Positions 24,225 to 34,596 are shown, counted from the stretch's first letter. The stretch is 64,000 nucleotides of DNA from an uncultured archaeon (GCA_938045545.1 CALIBN010000007.1:80073-144072), one strand, 5' to 3'. Numbers and translations: made by a program. Notes: generated by a model not told the origin, from the letters alone.

Positions 24225-25883
24225 ATGAATACTTCTGAACTCTGACAGCTGTCGAAAAAGGTTTACAGGGAGATAGTTTTCCAATCGTTCTTCTCACTCC
24301 GCGTAGGCGGGACCCTGCCTCAAACGGGTGACGTTGAGAAAAACATTGCGAAACTAGTCAGTAGTGCCGAGGTTAACGCTACCTTCAGTAAGCTCATGAT
24401 GGCTTTTTTCATAGGTGTAATAGGTGTTTTCACTTTCTTCTCAGGCGTTCTGCTTGAAATGGACAGGGAGCTTGCTGCCGCATGCGGTGTTTCATCAATG
24501 CTCAGCATAGTCCTCTTCATGATAGTTTTCATGGGGTTACAGGTTGCGACATCCTTTGTCTCCTCCAGGGTTGCAGAGTTCCTCATCCCCCTACCAGTTT
24601 CAAGCGGGGATGTTTCAAAAATCCTCCTAATGTGCTTCATAAGGATCTTCGACATTCCATTAATAGCGGCGGTCTTTATACTCCCAATAGCATACGGGGT
24701 CTCATACGGCTCTATCTCGGGTGCTTTAACCGTCCTTCTTAGCGTCGTAACTACGGAGATATTCGCATTGACTATAGCTGTTTTCCTAGCCCTATCCTTC
24801 TACTCTAAAGTGGTTAAGGGAGGAGGAGGCTCAGCGTTGAGAACCCTCATGAGGCTCTTCTACATGCTGGTCTGGATTATTCCGATGTTTCTCATGTACG
24901 CGGTCACGAGTTTCGCGATGCAGATGGTTAACCTGATGAAAACCCTTACTCGGAGCCTCTCTCACCTGCTTACATTGCTATACCCTTTTTCACTCGGCTT
25001 CTTAGCTTCATTAGCTACCTTCTTTAAAATCGATGACCCTAGTATTGCTGCCCTATCAGTAGGCTCCTCGCTTCTCTACCTCGCCCTGGCAACATACTCT
25101 TTCAAATGGCTTGTCAAGAGGGTGGTTGGGATAGGCTTTGGAAGTGTTGCCGCAGGCAGTAGGGTGGAGGTTAAAGAAGTCTCCATAAATCCTGGGCCAC
25201 CTTGGCTCGGGGTTCTTAAGAAGGATCTTAGGATCGCTTCAAGGTCTCCCTCCTACTTCAGCATACTTATAATGCCGGTTATACAGGTCATAATTTTCAG
25301 CTTCTCCTTCAGCTCCCTATATTCAGATGTGAGCGGCGCTCCAGCGGAGCTCCTATCTTCCATGCTTCTGCCCCTATTCATGTTCATGGTTTCTTTACTT
25401 ATAATACTATTACTTCCTCCCATGCTTCTAAACACTGAGAGCATTGCTTATTCCTACGTTGGAAGCCTGCCTTTAAGAAGCAGGACGCTGATTCTTGCTA
25501 AGACAATCCTAACGTCAATCGTATACCTGCTTTCGCTCCTCGTATCGTTGACGATAACTATGTTAAGAGCACCAGGACTCATACGCATATTCGCGCTTTT
25601 CGGAGGTGTTTCCACCTTCTCCGCCGCTGCTTCAATAATGTTTGAAACCCTTCTGATCTCAAGAATACTTGGGCAAACCGTCTCATCGGGAAACCTTTAT
25701 TCAAAATTCCACTATTATATTCTCCCATTGATACTGGGCTTCATGGTTGCAATGGTTCCAACCCTAGTATACTTCATGACACTGCTTCTAACAGCTTCCT
25801 TTGTTCTAGGCATAATCTGTTTAACAGCTACCTCGATCCTGGAGTTTTTAATCGCAGTTCTGCTTCTAGTTAGAAAGGGATAG
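24225..25883 (+). pseudogene. ABC-2-like transporter permease with in-frame TGA at codon 7
   Basis: The frame from the ATG at 24225 reads 'MNTSEL', TGA (24243-24245), then 'QLSKKVYREIVFQSFFSLRV' and on without interruption to 25883, about 546 codons after the stop. The ATG lies six bases after the ATPase stop, where an operon start is expected, and no ATG, GTG or TTG follows the TGA until 24396. A truncated start there would lose the N-terminal cytoplasmic segment and alter the first membrane helix. The protein has about 12 hydrophobic segments in two halves, like large archaeal ABC-2 exporter permeases. A TGG-to-TGA change would explain the stop. Unlike the neighbouring lesions, this is not a homopolymer slip. 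Confidence 0.65.
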
Positions 25884-25921
25884 TCGAAAAACTTAAATAG
25901 ATGACTTTTACATAGATAAAG

Positions 25922-28018
25922 ATGGTGAAAGGCATGAGTGAGGAAAAAGAATTCCTCCTCGGCAAATTTTTGAAGTCTCGAGGATTCATAGTTGGCCTAG
26001 TAATCTCCATAGTGATGATGCTAATACAGCTTTCAATAGACTGGACCAACGTTAATCTGACGCTGTGGGGTATGAATGCTGGCGCATTTCTAGTCCTATT
26101 TGTGCTGGCAATACTTGGCTACTTTCTCAGTTCCCTGAGGCTCAGGGCAGACGAATACGCTATCGTTTTCGCCATGGTGACGGTGAGCCTTGGCTTCGCC
26201 TGGTCTGTAGCCGTACCATTTTCAATATCGATTTTCAACACAGCTTGGGAAAAACAATGGTGGTACATGGGATACTGGGTGTCCACAATACCGGGAGCCC
26301 TGGAGATGAGCCCCCTTTTCGGAGTAAAGGACGCAGAGGCGGCTTTAGCTGCTTTCACCGGGGGAACCTCTGTTCCTTGGGCGGCTTGGGCGCCTGCGTT
26401 AGGCTACTGGATCGTCTTCACGATAGTCTTGGTAGTATTCATGATTTCAATGGGGATGATACTTCGGAAACTATGGATAGACATTGAGAAACTTCCGTTC
26501 CCATATTTGAACATTACTAATGAGCTTATCAATTTGGGTCTTGGCGTAACCGAGAAGCCCCGCGTGAAAAAGATACTGATAGGCATACTCATAGGCTTTC
26601 TACTAATGCTCGGGAACCTAATAGATGCCTTGGCACCCGGGAGAGGATGGAACCTGTGGCAGACCTACCACATTGAAGCCTTGGAGGTCGCATTGCCCAA
26701 TTCAAGCTGGTTCTTCAGCGTTTCACCATCTCAGCTAAGCTTATGGTATCTCGCACCGCTGGATGTTCTCTTCACCGCCGTAATCGCCTGGTTTATATTC
26801 GCAGACATTATTCCAGCCATATCAGCTTGGGCAGGATACGCGGCGCTGCAGGCACCTTGGGGAAGCTCCGGGGGAGCATGGCACAACATGGCTTCAGGCG
26901 CTATCGCACCTGTTTCCGGCGGTATGATCGGATGGGGCGCGATGATCGGCTTAGGCCTCTGGCTTCTCGTCTACGCAAGGAAATACATTGTTTCCACGCT
27001 TAAAAACGCGTTTGGCAAGAAGGTGCTGGACGAGTCTAACGAGCCGTTCTCGTACAGAACTCTCTGGCTGGCCTTCATAGTTTCAATCGTGCTGCTCATA
27101 GTGCTCATGGTCGCCGTCTACATTCCAGTCTGGGCAGCAGGTATAATCGTAGTATATACTTGTCTCCAGTATGTTGCGACATCCAGGATCCGTGGTGAAA
27201 GCATAGCGAAGGGTGACATTCCCTGGGAATCACAGGAGGTTTTGGCCACGCTATTGTCTCAAGCAGGCCTCTACTCGCTCGTCGGACCCCAAGCATCGGC
27301 AGCGTCTCAAGCTGCATACGGGCCAGGTGCCTACACGGCTTGGAACATGGGTTACGTGGTGACTGGGCACTACACGTGGTACTGGGGCGGCGCGGGCACG
27401 CCTCAGAGCGCTCAGCTTGAAGCCTTCAAATTGGCGACTTTAACCAAAACACATAACAGGGCTATGGCTATTTCAACCATTGTGGCCATGGTCCTCGCTG
27501 TCCTCATATGTCTCCCGCTGTGGCTGGTCTTCACGTACATGATTGGGATTGACAAGGGCTTCGGGCATGGCGGCACCCTCTACAGCCAGTGGGTCAGCCC
27601 AGCATGGTGGAGTCAAGAAGCCATTTTTAACGCTGCTTTTAACCAAGCTCAAGGCTGTTCCTGGTTTAACTGGAACAAGGACCTGCTGGGACTTGAGCTG
27701 GCGAACTGGGCTGCAGGCTTCTTCCTCGCCGGAGTTCTTCTCTGGGCTAGGGTTGCATTCGCCCGGTTTCCATTGAATCCGGTGGGTCTCATCATAGGCT
27801 TGTGCCAGCCTGCACACTGGCTTTGGGGCTACCTTCTTGTCGCATGGGTTTTGAAGTTTATAACGTTTAGAATAGGCGGCTCAAAGCTCTATGAAGAAAA
27901 AGGCGTGCCGCTGGCGATAGGGATATTCCTAGGCTCATTCATAGTATCCATAATTACCGACATATTCCTGCCGGTTGCACAAGCAGGAATAGAATGGGCT
28001 CCTGCTGTTCCAGGTTGA
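25922..28018 (+). CDS. OPT-like (DUF6785-type) polytopic membrane transporter
   Basis: A 698-residue membrane protein with about 14 hydrophobic segments. 'VPWAAWAPALGYW' followed by 'RKLWIDIEKLPFP' near residues 144-192 is typical of the OPT-related DUF6785/DUF6784 family. OPT proteins import oligopeptides or metal chelates; the role of DUF6785 members is unproven. The ATG at 25922 is 27 bases from the centre of a TATA box (ACTTAAATAG, 25891-25900), so the transcript should be leaderless. Met5 has no better support. It precedes the M28/FtsX fusion, and a second OPT-like gene follows that fusion, which suggests a joint uptake function (inference). Confidence 0.7.
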   Translation: MVKGMSEEKEFLLGKFLKSRGFIVGLVISIVMMLIQLSIDWTNVNLTLWGMNAGAFLVLFVLAILGYFLSSLRLRADEYAIVFAMVTVSLGFAWSVAVPFSISIFNTAWEKQWWYMGYWVSTIPGALEMSPLFGVKDAEAALAAFTGGTSVPWAAWAPALGYWIVFTIVLVVFMISMGMILRKLWIDIEKLPFPYLNITNELINLGLGVTEKPRVKKILIGILIGFLLMLGNLIDALAPGRGWNLWQTYHIEALEVALPNSSWFFSVSPSQLSLWYLAPLDVLFTAVIAWFIFADIIPAISAWAGYAALQAPWGSSGGAWHNMASGAIAPVSGGMIGWGAMIGLGLWLLVYARKYIVSTLKNAFGKKVLDESNEPFSYRTLWLAFIVSIVLLIVLMVAVYIPVWAAGIIVVYTCLQYVATSRIRGESIAKGDIPWESQEVLATLLSQAGLYSLVGPQASAASQAAYGPGAYTAWNMGYVVTGHYTWYWGGAGTPQSAQLEAFKLATLTKTHNRAMAISTIVAMVLAVLICLPLWLVFTYMIGIDKGFGHGGTLYSQWVSPAWWSQEAIFNAAFNQAQGCSWFNWNKDLLGLELANWAAGFFLAGVLLWARVAFARFPLNPVGLIIGLCQPAHWLWGYLLVAWVLKFITFRIGGSKLYEEKGVPLAIGIFLGSFIVSIITDIFLPVAQAGIEWAPAVPG

Positions 28019-28020
28019 TA

Positions 28021-28048
28021 TTTCCCCCTTTTTTCTATACTTTTTTAA
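28021..28048 (+). terminator. T-rich tract after the first OPT-like gene
   Basis: Seven T (28029-28035 region) and six T (28041-28046) follow the stop directly. They may end or attenuate transcription before the downstream fusion gene, which starts 30 bases later with its own ribosome-binding-like AAGGTGAG. Confidence 0.35.
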
Positions 28049-28077
28049 ACAGGATTAGGCATGAAGGTGAGTAGGGA

Positions 28078-31000
28078 ATGCCTCTGCAGAGAAAAATCCT
28101 GCTTCGAAGAATATTGAGAGTAAAGCTTAATCAGCTGCCGATTATCTTCTTCTTATGCTCAACGATCGTTTTTAACGCTGTTTATAAAGTGGAGGCAGAC
28201 GGCCTGCAGGCCTTTAAAAATGGCGATATTTTAAACACCATTAACGTAGACGCTATTCGCGGGCACGTAAAGTATCTATCCGGCCTAGGATGCAGGACTC
28301 CCGGTCACCCGGGCTATGAAGCCGCTGCGAAGTACATCTATGAAAACTTCGTGAAAACTGGTCTTAAACCGGGTCCTTACGGTTACTTTGAAAACTTCAC
28401 GGTTCTAGTCCCCGTGGTTCACGAGGCAAGGGTTCAAGTATTATCCCCGTTCCAGTTTACTCTTGACAATGTTTTAACAATGTACCCGATGGGTCTAAAC
28501 CCGGGTGTGACTCCCCCGGAGGGTATTGAGGGGAGGCTGGTCTACGTTGGGAAAGCATCCCTGTCGGAGCTTGATGGAAAAAACCTTAATGACACGATAG
28601 TGCTTGTGGACTATGAAAACAGCGGGAATTGGATTCGCACGGTGATGTTTGGTGCTAAAGCAGTGCTGTTCGTTGAACCCGAAGCCTATAATAACGTTCA
28701 AAGTTCTTTAAACGCTAGGCTTCCGGATGCACCTCGATTAGCTTTCAGGGGAGGAGTCAACTACCTAGGCATCCCGCTAAATATTCCTAGGCTTGTGGTT
28801 TCAAGAAGGGATGCGGAGAATCTGATCGATCTTCAGGCAAGCGGTGAGGTTAAAGTAAGAATTAGGCTGAATGCTTCCTGGGAGGAAAAGCCAGCTTGGA
28901 ATATTTTAGGCGTAATACCTGGAAGGAGAGAAGAGGTTGTGATTTTAAGCGCATACTATGATTCACAATCATACGTAGTTGGGATGGCTCCTGGAGCAGA
29001 TGAGGCCATAGGCATTGCGACGATCATGGAGCTGGCTTCCTGCTTTAAGGATAATCCCCCGGAGAGAACCGTATGGTTTCTTGCTATAGGCTCTCACTAC
29101 GGAGGGTTAAAGGGCTCTAGAGATTTTGTGGAACGGCACTTCGAGGAAACGGGCAAGAAGATCAGCATGTGGATAAACTTCGATCTGGCTTCCGACGTGA
29201 GCGATCTAGGAGTGTTCTTCTGCGGGTACAACTATTATTTCGAAGCCTCCCTCTTAAGGTATACTTGGCTCCGTGATAGATTATTCGGGTCGCGGTCCGA
29301 GGTGAAGAATATCCTGCAGAACCTGGGCCTCGACATAAATGTTGAAGACGGTTTACGCGTGAGGGAATGGAGAACATACTTGCCAACTAACCTTGCTTTC
29401 GACCATGAACCGTATGTTGTGGCGGGAGGAGTCGGCATAACAGTAGCTACCGCAAATTCTTTCAGAACCTTCCGCTCCACGCCTTCTGACACCTATGAGA
29501 ATAGTCTCGGCTCTCAGAGAAGGTTTGAAAACACTAGGAAACAGGTTAGGTTTATTGCAGCCTTAGCATCAAGCCTGATAAACGGTCCTGACTTCGGAAG
29601 CAAGGGCATTGGGCCAACGAGGTACGCTTTACAGCCAAATGCAGGCGGGTTCGTTACTTTAACTGGGAAAGTTGTTACATATGATTATGCGAAGGGATGG
29701 TTTAAGGAGGTGCCTCACGCACTGGTTTCAGTCCGCCTGTCTTATATGGAAGGAGGGTATTCTCCACATTTCTACTCTTTATGTAAAACGGATGAGAACG
29801 GCGTTTTTGTGGTTCACGGACTGCCTTCAGAGACAACCTATACGGGTGCGCAACAGCTGGGCGTGGGAGTTGCTGAGGTCGCGGTTCCAAAAGTTATTGT
29901 TGAGGCATTCGTCTTCAACGATAATGGAAGCATTATGTATGCCCCAGAGCTGTGGCAGCAAAGATCCGACGTATACCCTATTTCTTTCCAGGTTGACAGT
30001 GGGCGTATCGGGACCCCGGATGCACCCCGCTATTTTCCAGTCTTCCCATGCGGCTCAATAGTCTTATTCAACCTTGTTCCGCCGGTAAACCTGCTCGGGA
30101 GCATCTCTATTCTAGATTCGCGTGGTCACACTCCACCTACTTCCTACGGCTATGTTCGCGACAGCTTCATTGAGGGCGAAGACATAACTATGATATTTGT
30201 CCCCGAAGACGTGCCTATTGAGGTTATAGCCTACAGCCCGGGAATACCTTTTCCCCAGGGAGTTTTGAAAAGTATTACTGAAGAGAATCGCGAGGGGCGA
30301 GGCTTCTCGGTTAAACAGGGTGAGACGTTAATCATCCTAGCCACTCCTTTAAGGCTTGTTAAGGATTTTCATCTTTTGAACAAGTATAGGCTTGACTTGG
30401 CGTCAAGCTACTTGGCTGCGAGCGCTCCCGCCTTAGAGTTCTCCAAAAATACGGGTAGTCTGTTAAACGAGGCTTCAAGATGTTTCTCGGCTGAAGCCAG
30501 GTTTAATTATTCTCGCCTCGTTTACGCTACTTATGCTGCTTGGCAGAGCGAGATAAACGCTTACATGTTTACTAGGGGCCTAATTTTTGAAATAATTTCG
30601 TCAACCCTGTTCTTTTTCATACTTTTAGTTCCGTTTTCAATACTCTTTGTCGAACTCGTGTTCTCGCCGAGAAGCGGCCTGCAGAGAATATCATATGCGT
30701 GCGGGGCCTTCGCGCTTTTTACATTTCTGCTCTACTGGTTTCACCCTGGTTTCCACTTGGCGACAAACATCTATATAATGCTGGTTGGCATAGCGATCCT
30801 GGTTTTCGTCACCCCCGTCATAGGAATACTGTGGGGCAGAATATCAGGCTTTATCAAAGCGTTTAGAGAAGAGATAATCGGCAAACATTTCGCCGAGATA
30901 AGCCGGTTCGGTGCAGTTCTCATAGCTTTCTCAATGGGCATATCTAACATGAGGAAGAGAAGGCTGCGGACTACTCTTACGCTTGTAACAATCACGTTGA

Positions 31001-32640
31001 TAGTGTTCTCCCTTATTTCGCTAACATCCATATACTTGATATCAATAGTCAGAACCATTCCGAAACCCGGGAAAACCTACTATGACGGAATACTAATAAG
31101 TGAATTCAGGTACCTGCCATCATATCTGGAGGGCCTTCTCAAAACGGAGATAGGAGACGAAGCAGTGATATGTCCAAGAAGCTGGATCTATACTTCCAGC
31201 GGCTACGTGTCAGTCTTGGGAGGGCAGGTTCCGGGGGCGAAGATAAAGGTTACTAAGATCACGGGTAACCTGTCTGAAACGCAATACGTCTTCTCCGCTT
31301 TGCTTGCAGTCGTGCCGGAGGACCCTATCTTCGAGCAGGGCATTACTCTTCCTGGTTCCTATGGGCTACTCGGTTCTTACACGACCATAATACCGAGGGA
31401 GGCTGCAGATGCCTGCGGCTGGAGAATAGGCGATATAATTTATGTTGGCGAAGCCAATCTGACTATCGTCGGAATATTCGACTCTTCCATTCTCAACAGC
31501 CTAGTGGATTTAAACCTGCACAAGGTGACGCCCATCAACTGGGGTGTCCAATGGGCAGGCGGCATTCAGCATATTCCCGCCCAATCCGTGCTTATAGTTC
31601 CGTACTCGCTTGCAGAAAGGTTAGGCTATCCTCCGATGCAGATAGTCGCTAAATTCCGTAATCAAAGCAGGGTTTTCGAATTTGCCCAAAGCCTGTCTAA
31701 CAGGCTGCCGTTTGTCGTTTACGCTAGCGCCGGGGGCCAGAGGGCCAATTTCCAGCAGCAAGCATGGTTCTCGCTCAGAGGAATAGAGCACCTTGTTTTC
31801 CCGATTGTCATTGCAGCTCTGGCAATCTTGGATGCGATGCTGGCCAACGTGTATGAACGTGTTAGAGAGATCGGTATTTTTAGCTCACTGGGGCTCTCGC
31901 CCCTGCATGTTGCCGGTCTCTTTCTGTCGGAAGCGTTAGTATATTCTGTTGTTGCTGCAGTCCTAGGGTATGTTGTAGGACTTGTGGGAACTAATATCCT
32001 CTATATGTTTCAATTAATGCCGAAGGACTTTTACCCTAACTTCTCCTCAACGATCGTAATTTTAACAGTTTCAATATCGATATTAACAACGATAGCGTCC
32101 TCCGTCTATCCTGTTATGAAGGCTTCAAGGCTGGTCACGCCCTCGGTGGAAAGGGTTTGGAGGCTTAAAACCAAGCCTCAGGGCGACGTCTGGGACATAC
32201 CGTTACCCTTCACCTCCTCGCCTGAGGAAACCGACGGAATCATAATGTTTTTAGTCGAGTTTTTCAAGGCTTTCACAACGGCTGAGGTGGGCGCCTTTAG
32301 AACGGACAATCTCACATTGTCTGAAAAGGTTGAAGAAGGGGCTGTTGAGAAGATCATAATCGTTGACACCACTCTGCCTCCTTTCGACATGGGGATCTCG
32401 CAGAGGGCTGAAATACTGATTCGTAAAGATGCTGGCGAAACCAATTTCAAATACGCTCTTCGTCTAAATAGAAAATCCGGTACGCTTTACATGTGGCAGA
32501 AAGCAGGATACAGGTTTGTAGACAGTCTCCGCAAACAACTACTCATTTGGAGGACCCTTCCCGCGGCAGACAAGCTGGAAGTGATTAAGAAAGCCTGCGA
32601 AATACGAGAGACATTTAAGGAGGCGAGGAACCATGAGTAG
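28078..32640 (+). CDS. Giant fusion: M28-like (metal ligands lost) ectodomain plus FtsX-type permease
   Basis: A 1520-residue membrane protein. A signal-anchor TM lies at about residues 18-35. Residues about 55-510 follow the M28 aminopeptidase fold, including the PA-like insert. The metal site is gutted, however: 'SAHYDS' has become 'SAYYDS' (Y293), only the Asp in 'PGADEA' (D308) remains, and the catalytic 'EE' is 'SH' (339-340). A carboxypeptidase-regulatory-like beta domain follows (about 520-605). The C-terminal half has TM segments near 838-860 and 875-925, an MacB-like 'NMRKRRLRTTLTLV' segment (about 960) and an FtsX block with 'RVREIGIFSSLGLS' (about 1260). A polar tail of about 150 residues ends it. 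The ectodomain probably binds peptides or glycopeptides rather than cutting them (inference). The gene overlaps the next OPT-like gene by eight bases. Confidence 0.75.
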   Translation: MPLQRKILLRRILRVKLNQLPIIFFLCSTIVFNAVYKVEADGLQAFKNGDILNTINVDAIRGHVKYLSGLGCRTPGHPGYEAAAKYIYENFVKTGLKPGPYGYFENFTVLVPVVHEARVQVLSPFQFTLDNVLTMYPMGLNPGVTPPEGIEGRLVYVGKASLSELDGKNLNDTIVLVDYENSGNWIRTVMFGAKAVLFVEPEAYNNVQSSLNARLPDAPRLAFRGGVNYLGIPLNIPRLVVSRRDAENLIDLQASGEVKVRIRLNASWEEKPAWNILGVIPGRREEVVILSAYYDSQSYVVGMAPGADEAIGIATIMELASCFKDNPPERTVWFLAIGSHYGGLKGSRDFVERHFEETGKKISMWINFDLASDVSDLGVFFCGYNYYFEASLLRYTWLRDRLFGSRSEVKNILQNLGLDINVEDGLRVREWRTYLPTNLAFDHEPYVVAGGVGITVATANSFRTFRSTPSDTYENSLGSQRRFENTRKQVRFIAALASSLINGPDFGSKGIGPTRYALQPNAGGFVTLTGKVVTYDYAKGWFKEVPHALVSVRLSYMEGGYSPHFYSLCKTDENGVFVVHGLPSETTYTGAQQLGVGVAEVAVPKVIVEAFVFNDNGSIMYAPELWQQRSDVYPISFQVDSGRIGTPDAPRYFPVFPCGSIVLFNLVPPVNLLGSISILDSRGHTPPTSYGYVRDSFIEGEDITMIFVPEDVPIEVIAYSPGIPFPQGVLKSITEENREGRGFSVKQGETLIILATPLRLVKDFHLLNKYRLDLASSYLAASAPALEFSKNTGSLLNEASRCFSAEARFNYSRLVYATYAAWQSEINAYMFTRGLIFEIISSTLFFFILLVPFSILFVELVFSPRSGLQRISYACGAFALFTFLLYWFHPGFHLATNIYIMLVGIAILVFVTPVIGILWGRISGFIKAFREEIIGKHFAEISRFGAVLIAFSMGISNMRKRRLRTTLTLVTITLIVFSLISLTSIYLISIVRTIPKPGKTYYDGILISEFRYLPSYLEGLLKTEIGDEAVICPRSWIYTSSGYVSVLGGQVPGAKIKVTKITGNLSETQYVFSALLAVVPEDPIFEQGITLPGSYGLLGSYTTIIPREAADACGWRIGDIIYVGEANLTIVGIFDSSILNSLVDLNLHKVTPINWGVQWAGGIQHIPAQSVLIVPYSLAERLGYPPMQIVAKFRNQSRVFEFAQSLSNRLPFVVYASAGGQRANFQQQAWFSLRGIEHLVFPIVIAALAILDAMLANVYERVREIGIFSSLGLSPLHVAGLFLSEALVYSVVAAVLGYVVGLVGTNILYMFQLMPKDFYPNFSSTIVILTVSISILTTIASSVYPVMKASRLVTPSVERVWRLKTKPQGDVWDIPLPFTSSPEETDGIIMFLVEFFKAFTTAEVGAFRTDNLTLSEKVEEGAVEKIIIVDTTLPPFDMGISQRAEILIRKDAGETNFKYALRLNRKSGTLYMWQKAGYRFVDSLRKQLLIWRTLPAADKLEVIKKACEIRETFKEARNHE

Positions 32641-34510
32641 CGTTAAAGGCGTCTCAGGGTTAACCTGGAGGTCCTTCCTAGTGATACTCTATGGCATAGT
32701 GGTTCTTTTGCCGGCGGCAATATGGTACCAACTTTACAGCGGCGGTAACCTTAGCTCTGGGATCCAGTATACGCTACTATTGTTTGCCGTTGAACTCGGG
32801 TTTCTGGCTGGACACCCGTTAAGCAGGCAAGAGGCATTCCTAATATGGATGATGGGGCATCAAATCTGCTTTGAGGTTGTAAGCATCCAGTGGATATATG
32901 CAACCTGGTTTAGAACCAGCCCCTATGCCTATGGGTTGAACATACCGGATTGGTGGGCTCCTGCTCCAGAGACAAACCTGTTTATCTACAGAACATTTTT
33001 CTCACCCAGCTTCATCACACCTATTTTCATATCTCTAGTAGGAGGGCTACTTTGGAAACTTGCAGACATGTCTATGGCGTTCATTGCGAAAAGCATGTTC
33101 ATCGAGGTCGAAGATTTGCCGTTTCCAACCGCTCAGGTCGGGGCTGATGCAATTCTGACGCTTTCGGAGAGGACGGATCCTAGGAGAACCCGGATTTTTA
33201 CACTGTCGGCGGCACTGGGCTTTGTCTACGGTCTTCTAGTCTATTTGCCGGCACTAGTGCTGGGTTATACGACGATTCCAATCCCATGGATAGACCTGAC
33301 TAGCAGAATAGAGCCGTTTCTACCTGGAGCCTCGTTCGGCGTAGCGACTGATATCATAAGCATCGTGACAGGGTTCATACTTCCGGTGAGAGTAGTCCTA
33401 ACCCTGTTTGCAAGCGGAATGGCTTTCTACTTCTTCGGATGTTTCCTCACCAGTTCCGAATCACCGTTGCCAGCCCTTAGGGGGCTGTTCAGCTATTGGT
33501 CTCCAGGCTCCTCTCTTTCAACAATATACCAGCATTCGCTTTTCGAGCTCTGGGTAAGCCCAATAATAGGCTTAGCCATAGCTGCGGGGGTCCTCCCAAT
33601 ATTAAGGAACCCTCAAATTTTCATTAACTCTCTGAAAAGTCTCTTGAGAATAAGGGTCGGCAAGGGTGTTGACAATTACCCATTATGGTTCCTTCTAGCA
33701 CTGTTCTTCGGCTCAACCGTTGGGTCGGTTGCTCTTTTCACCTACCTGATACCTGGTCTCCCAGTAACTTTTATACTGCTGCTTCTTGCTCTTTCCTCAG
33801 GATGGTCATTCATATACACTTTAGTGGGCACAAGATCCTATGGTATAGTTGGTTTTAAGCAGGATGTTCCATATCTTAAGGAGGGAGTATTCCTCGCATA
33901 CATGGGTGCAACAGGCTTTAACGATACCAGAATATGGTTCGGCCCACTTATTATCACTACTTTCGGGGCTGATTTTTGCTACTTCATGAAGATCGGTCAA
34001 CTTTGCAACACGCCTTCAAAGACCATGTATAAGACATACTTCCTGGTTTTCCCAATCGTCTGGCTGGTTGGCTTCATCTACGTGTCTGCCTTCTGGAACA
34101 TCGCGCCAATGCCATCCAACGTTTACCCTGGTACGAATATTTACTGGCCTATTCAGGCTCGATGGCTCCGCCTGTTCGCTTCAGGGGGTGCGGCTGGCCT
34201 GCTCAACCCGCTTCTCGTAGCCGGCTTCTTCACGATTGGCCTAATTGTTTTCGCCGTCTCCGAGGCGACGCGCCTAGGCATTCCTGTCATAGCTTTGTCT
34301 GCAGGCACGGCGCAACCATTACCTTACTCTGTCTCCCTACTGATAGGGATGATTATTGGAAAACTGGTTGAAAAAAGAATAGGACGAGACTTCTGGTCGC
34401 GCTACAGGAATGCGATAGTCGCCGGGATTTCCCTGGGGGTTGGCTTAATTATAACGATTAGCGTGGCTATAGGGCTGATTTTGAAAAACATGTGGATACT
34501 TCCATACTAG
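32633..34510 (+). CDS. OPT-like polytopic membrane transporter (second copy)
   Basis: A 625-residue membrane protein with about 14 hydrophobic segments. 'ADMSMAFIAKSMFIEVEDLPFP' (split here as residues of one conserved loop near 145-165) parallels 'RKLWIDIEKLPFP' of the copy at 25922 and marks the OPT-like/DUF6785-related fold. 'SERTDPRRTR' then precedes the next TM block. The start overlaps the end of the M28/FtsX fusion by eight bases, so the two are translationally coupled. The substrate is unknown; peptide or small glycoside uptake would suit the context. A T-run follows the stop. Confidence 0.65.
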   Translation: MSSVKGVSGLTWRSFLVILYGIVVLLPAAIWYQLYSGGNLSSGIQYTLLLFAVELGFLAGHPLSRQEAFLIWMMGHQICFEVVSIQWIYATWFRTSPYAYGLNIPDWWAPAPETNLFIYRTFFSPSFITPIFISLVGGLLWKLADMSMAFIAKSMFIEVEDLPFPTAQVGADAILTLSERTDPRRTRIFTLSAALGFVYGLLVYLPALVLGYTTIPIPWIDLTSRIEPFLPGASFGVATDIISIVTGFILPVRVVLTLFASGMAFYFFGCFLTSSESPLPALRGLFSYWSPGSSLSTIYQHSLFELWVSPIIGLAIAAGVLPILRNPQIFINSLKSLLRIRVGKGVDNYPLWFLLALFFGSTVGSVALFTYLIPGLPVTFILLLLALSSGWSFIYTLVGTRSYGIVGFKQDVPYLKEGVFLAYMGATGFNDTRIWFGPLIITTFGADFCYFMKIGQLCNTPSKTMYKTYFLVFPIVWLVGFIYVSAFWNIAPMPSNVYPGTNIYWPIQARWLRLFASGGAAGLLNPLLVAGFFTIGLIVFAVSEATRLGIPVIALSAGTAQPLPYSVSLLIGMIIGKLVEKRIGRDFWSRYRNAIVAGISLGVGLIITISVAIGLILKNMWILPY

Positions 34511-34530
34511 TTTTCAAGCTATCTTTTTTC
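34511..34530 (+). terminator. T-rich terminator after the second OPT-like gene
   Basis: TTTT directly after the stop and a six-T run at 34523-34529 mark a likely transcript end. The next gene has its own A/T-rich promoter at about 34550-34560. Confidence 0.4.
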
Positions 34531-34596
34531 TAGCCAAAACTTTCAGAAAATACTTTTAAGCCAGTTTATCGAATACATCTGCTCGTGGTGTAGACC

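Noticed and set aside
28078-32640. Active M28 aminopeptidase
   Set aside because: The metal-binding His and the catalytic Glu pair are replaced, so peptidase activity is not supported despite the fold.
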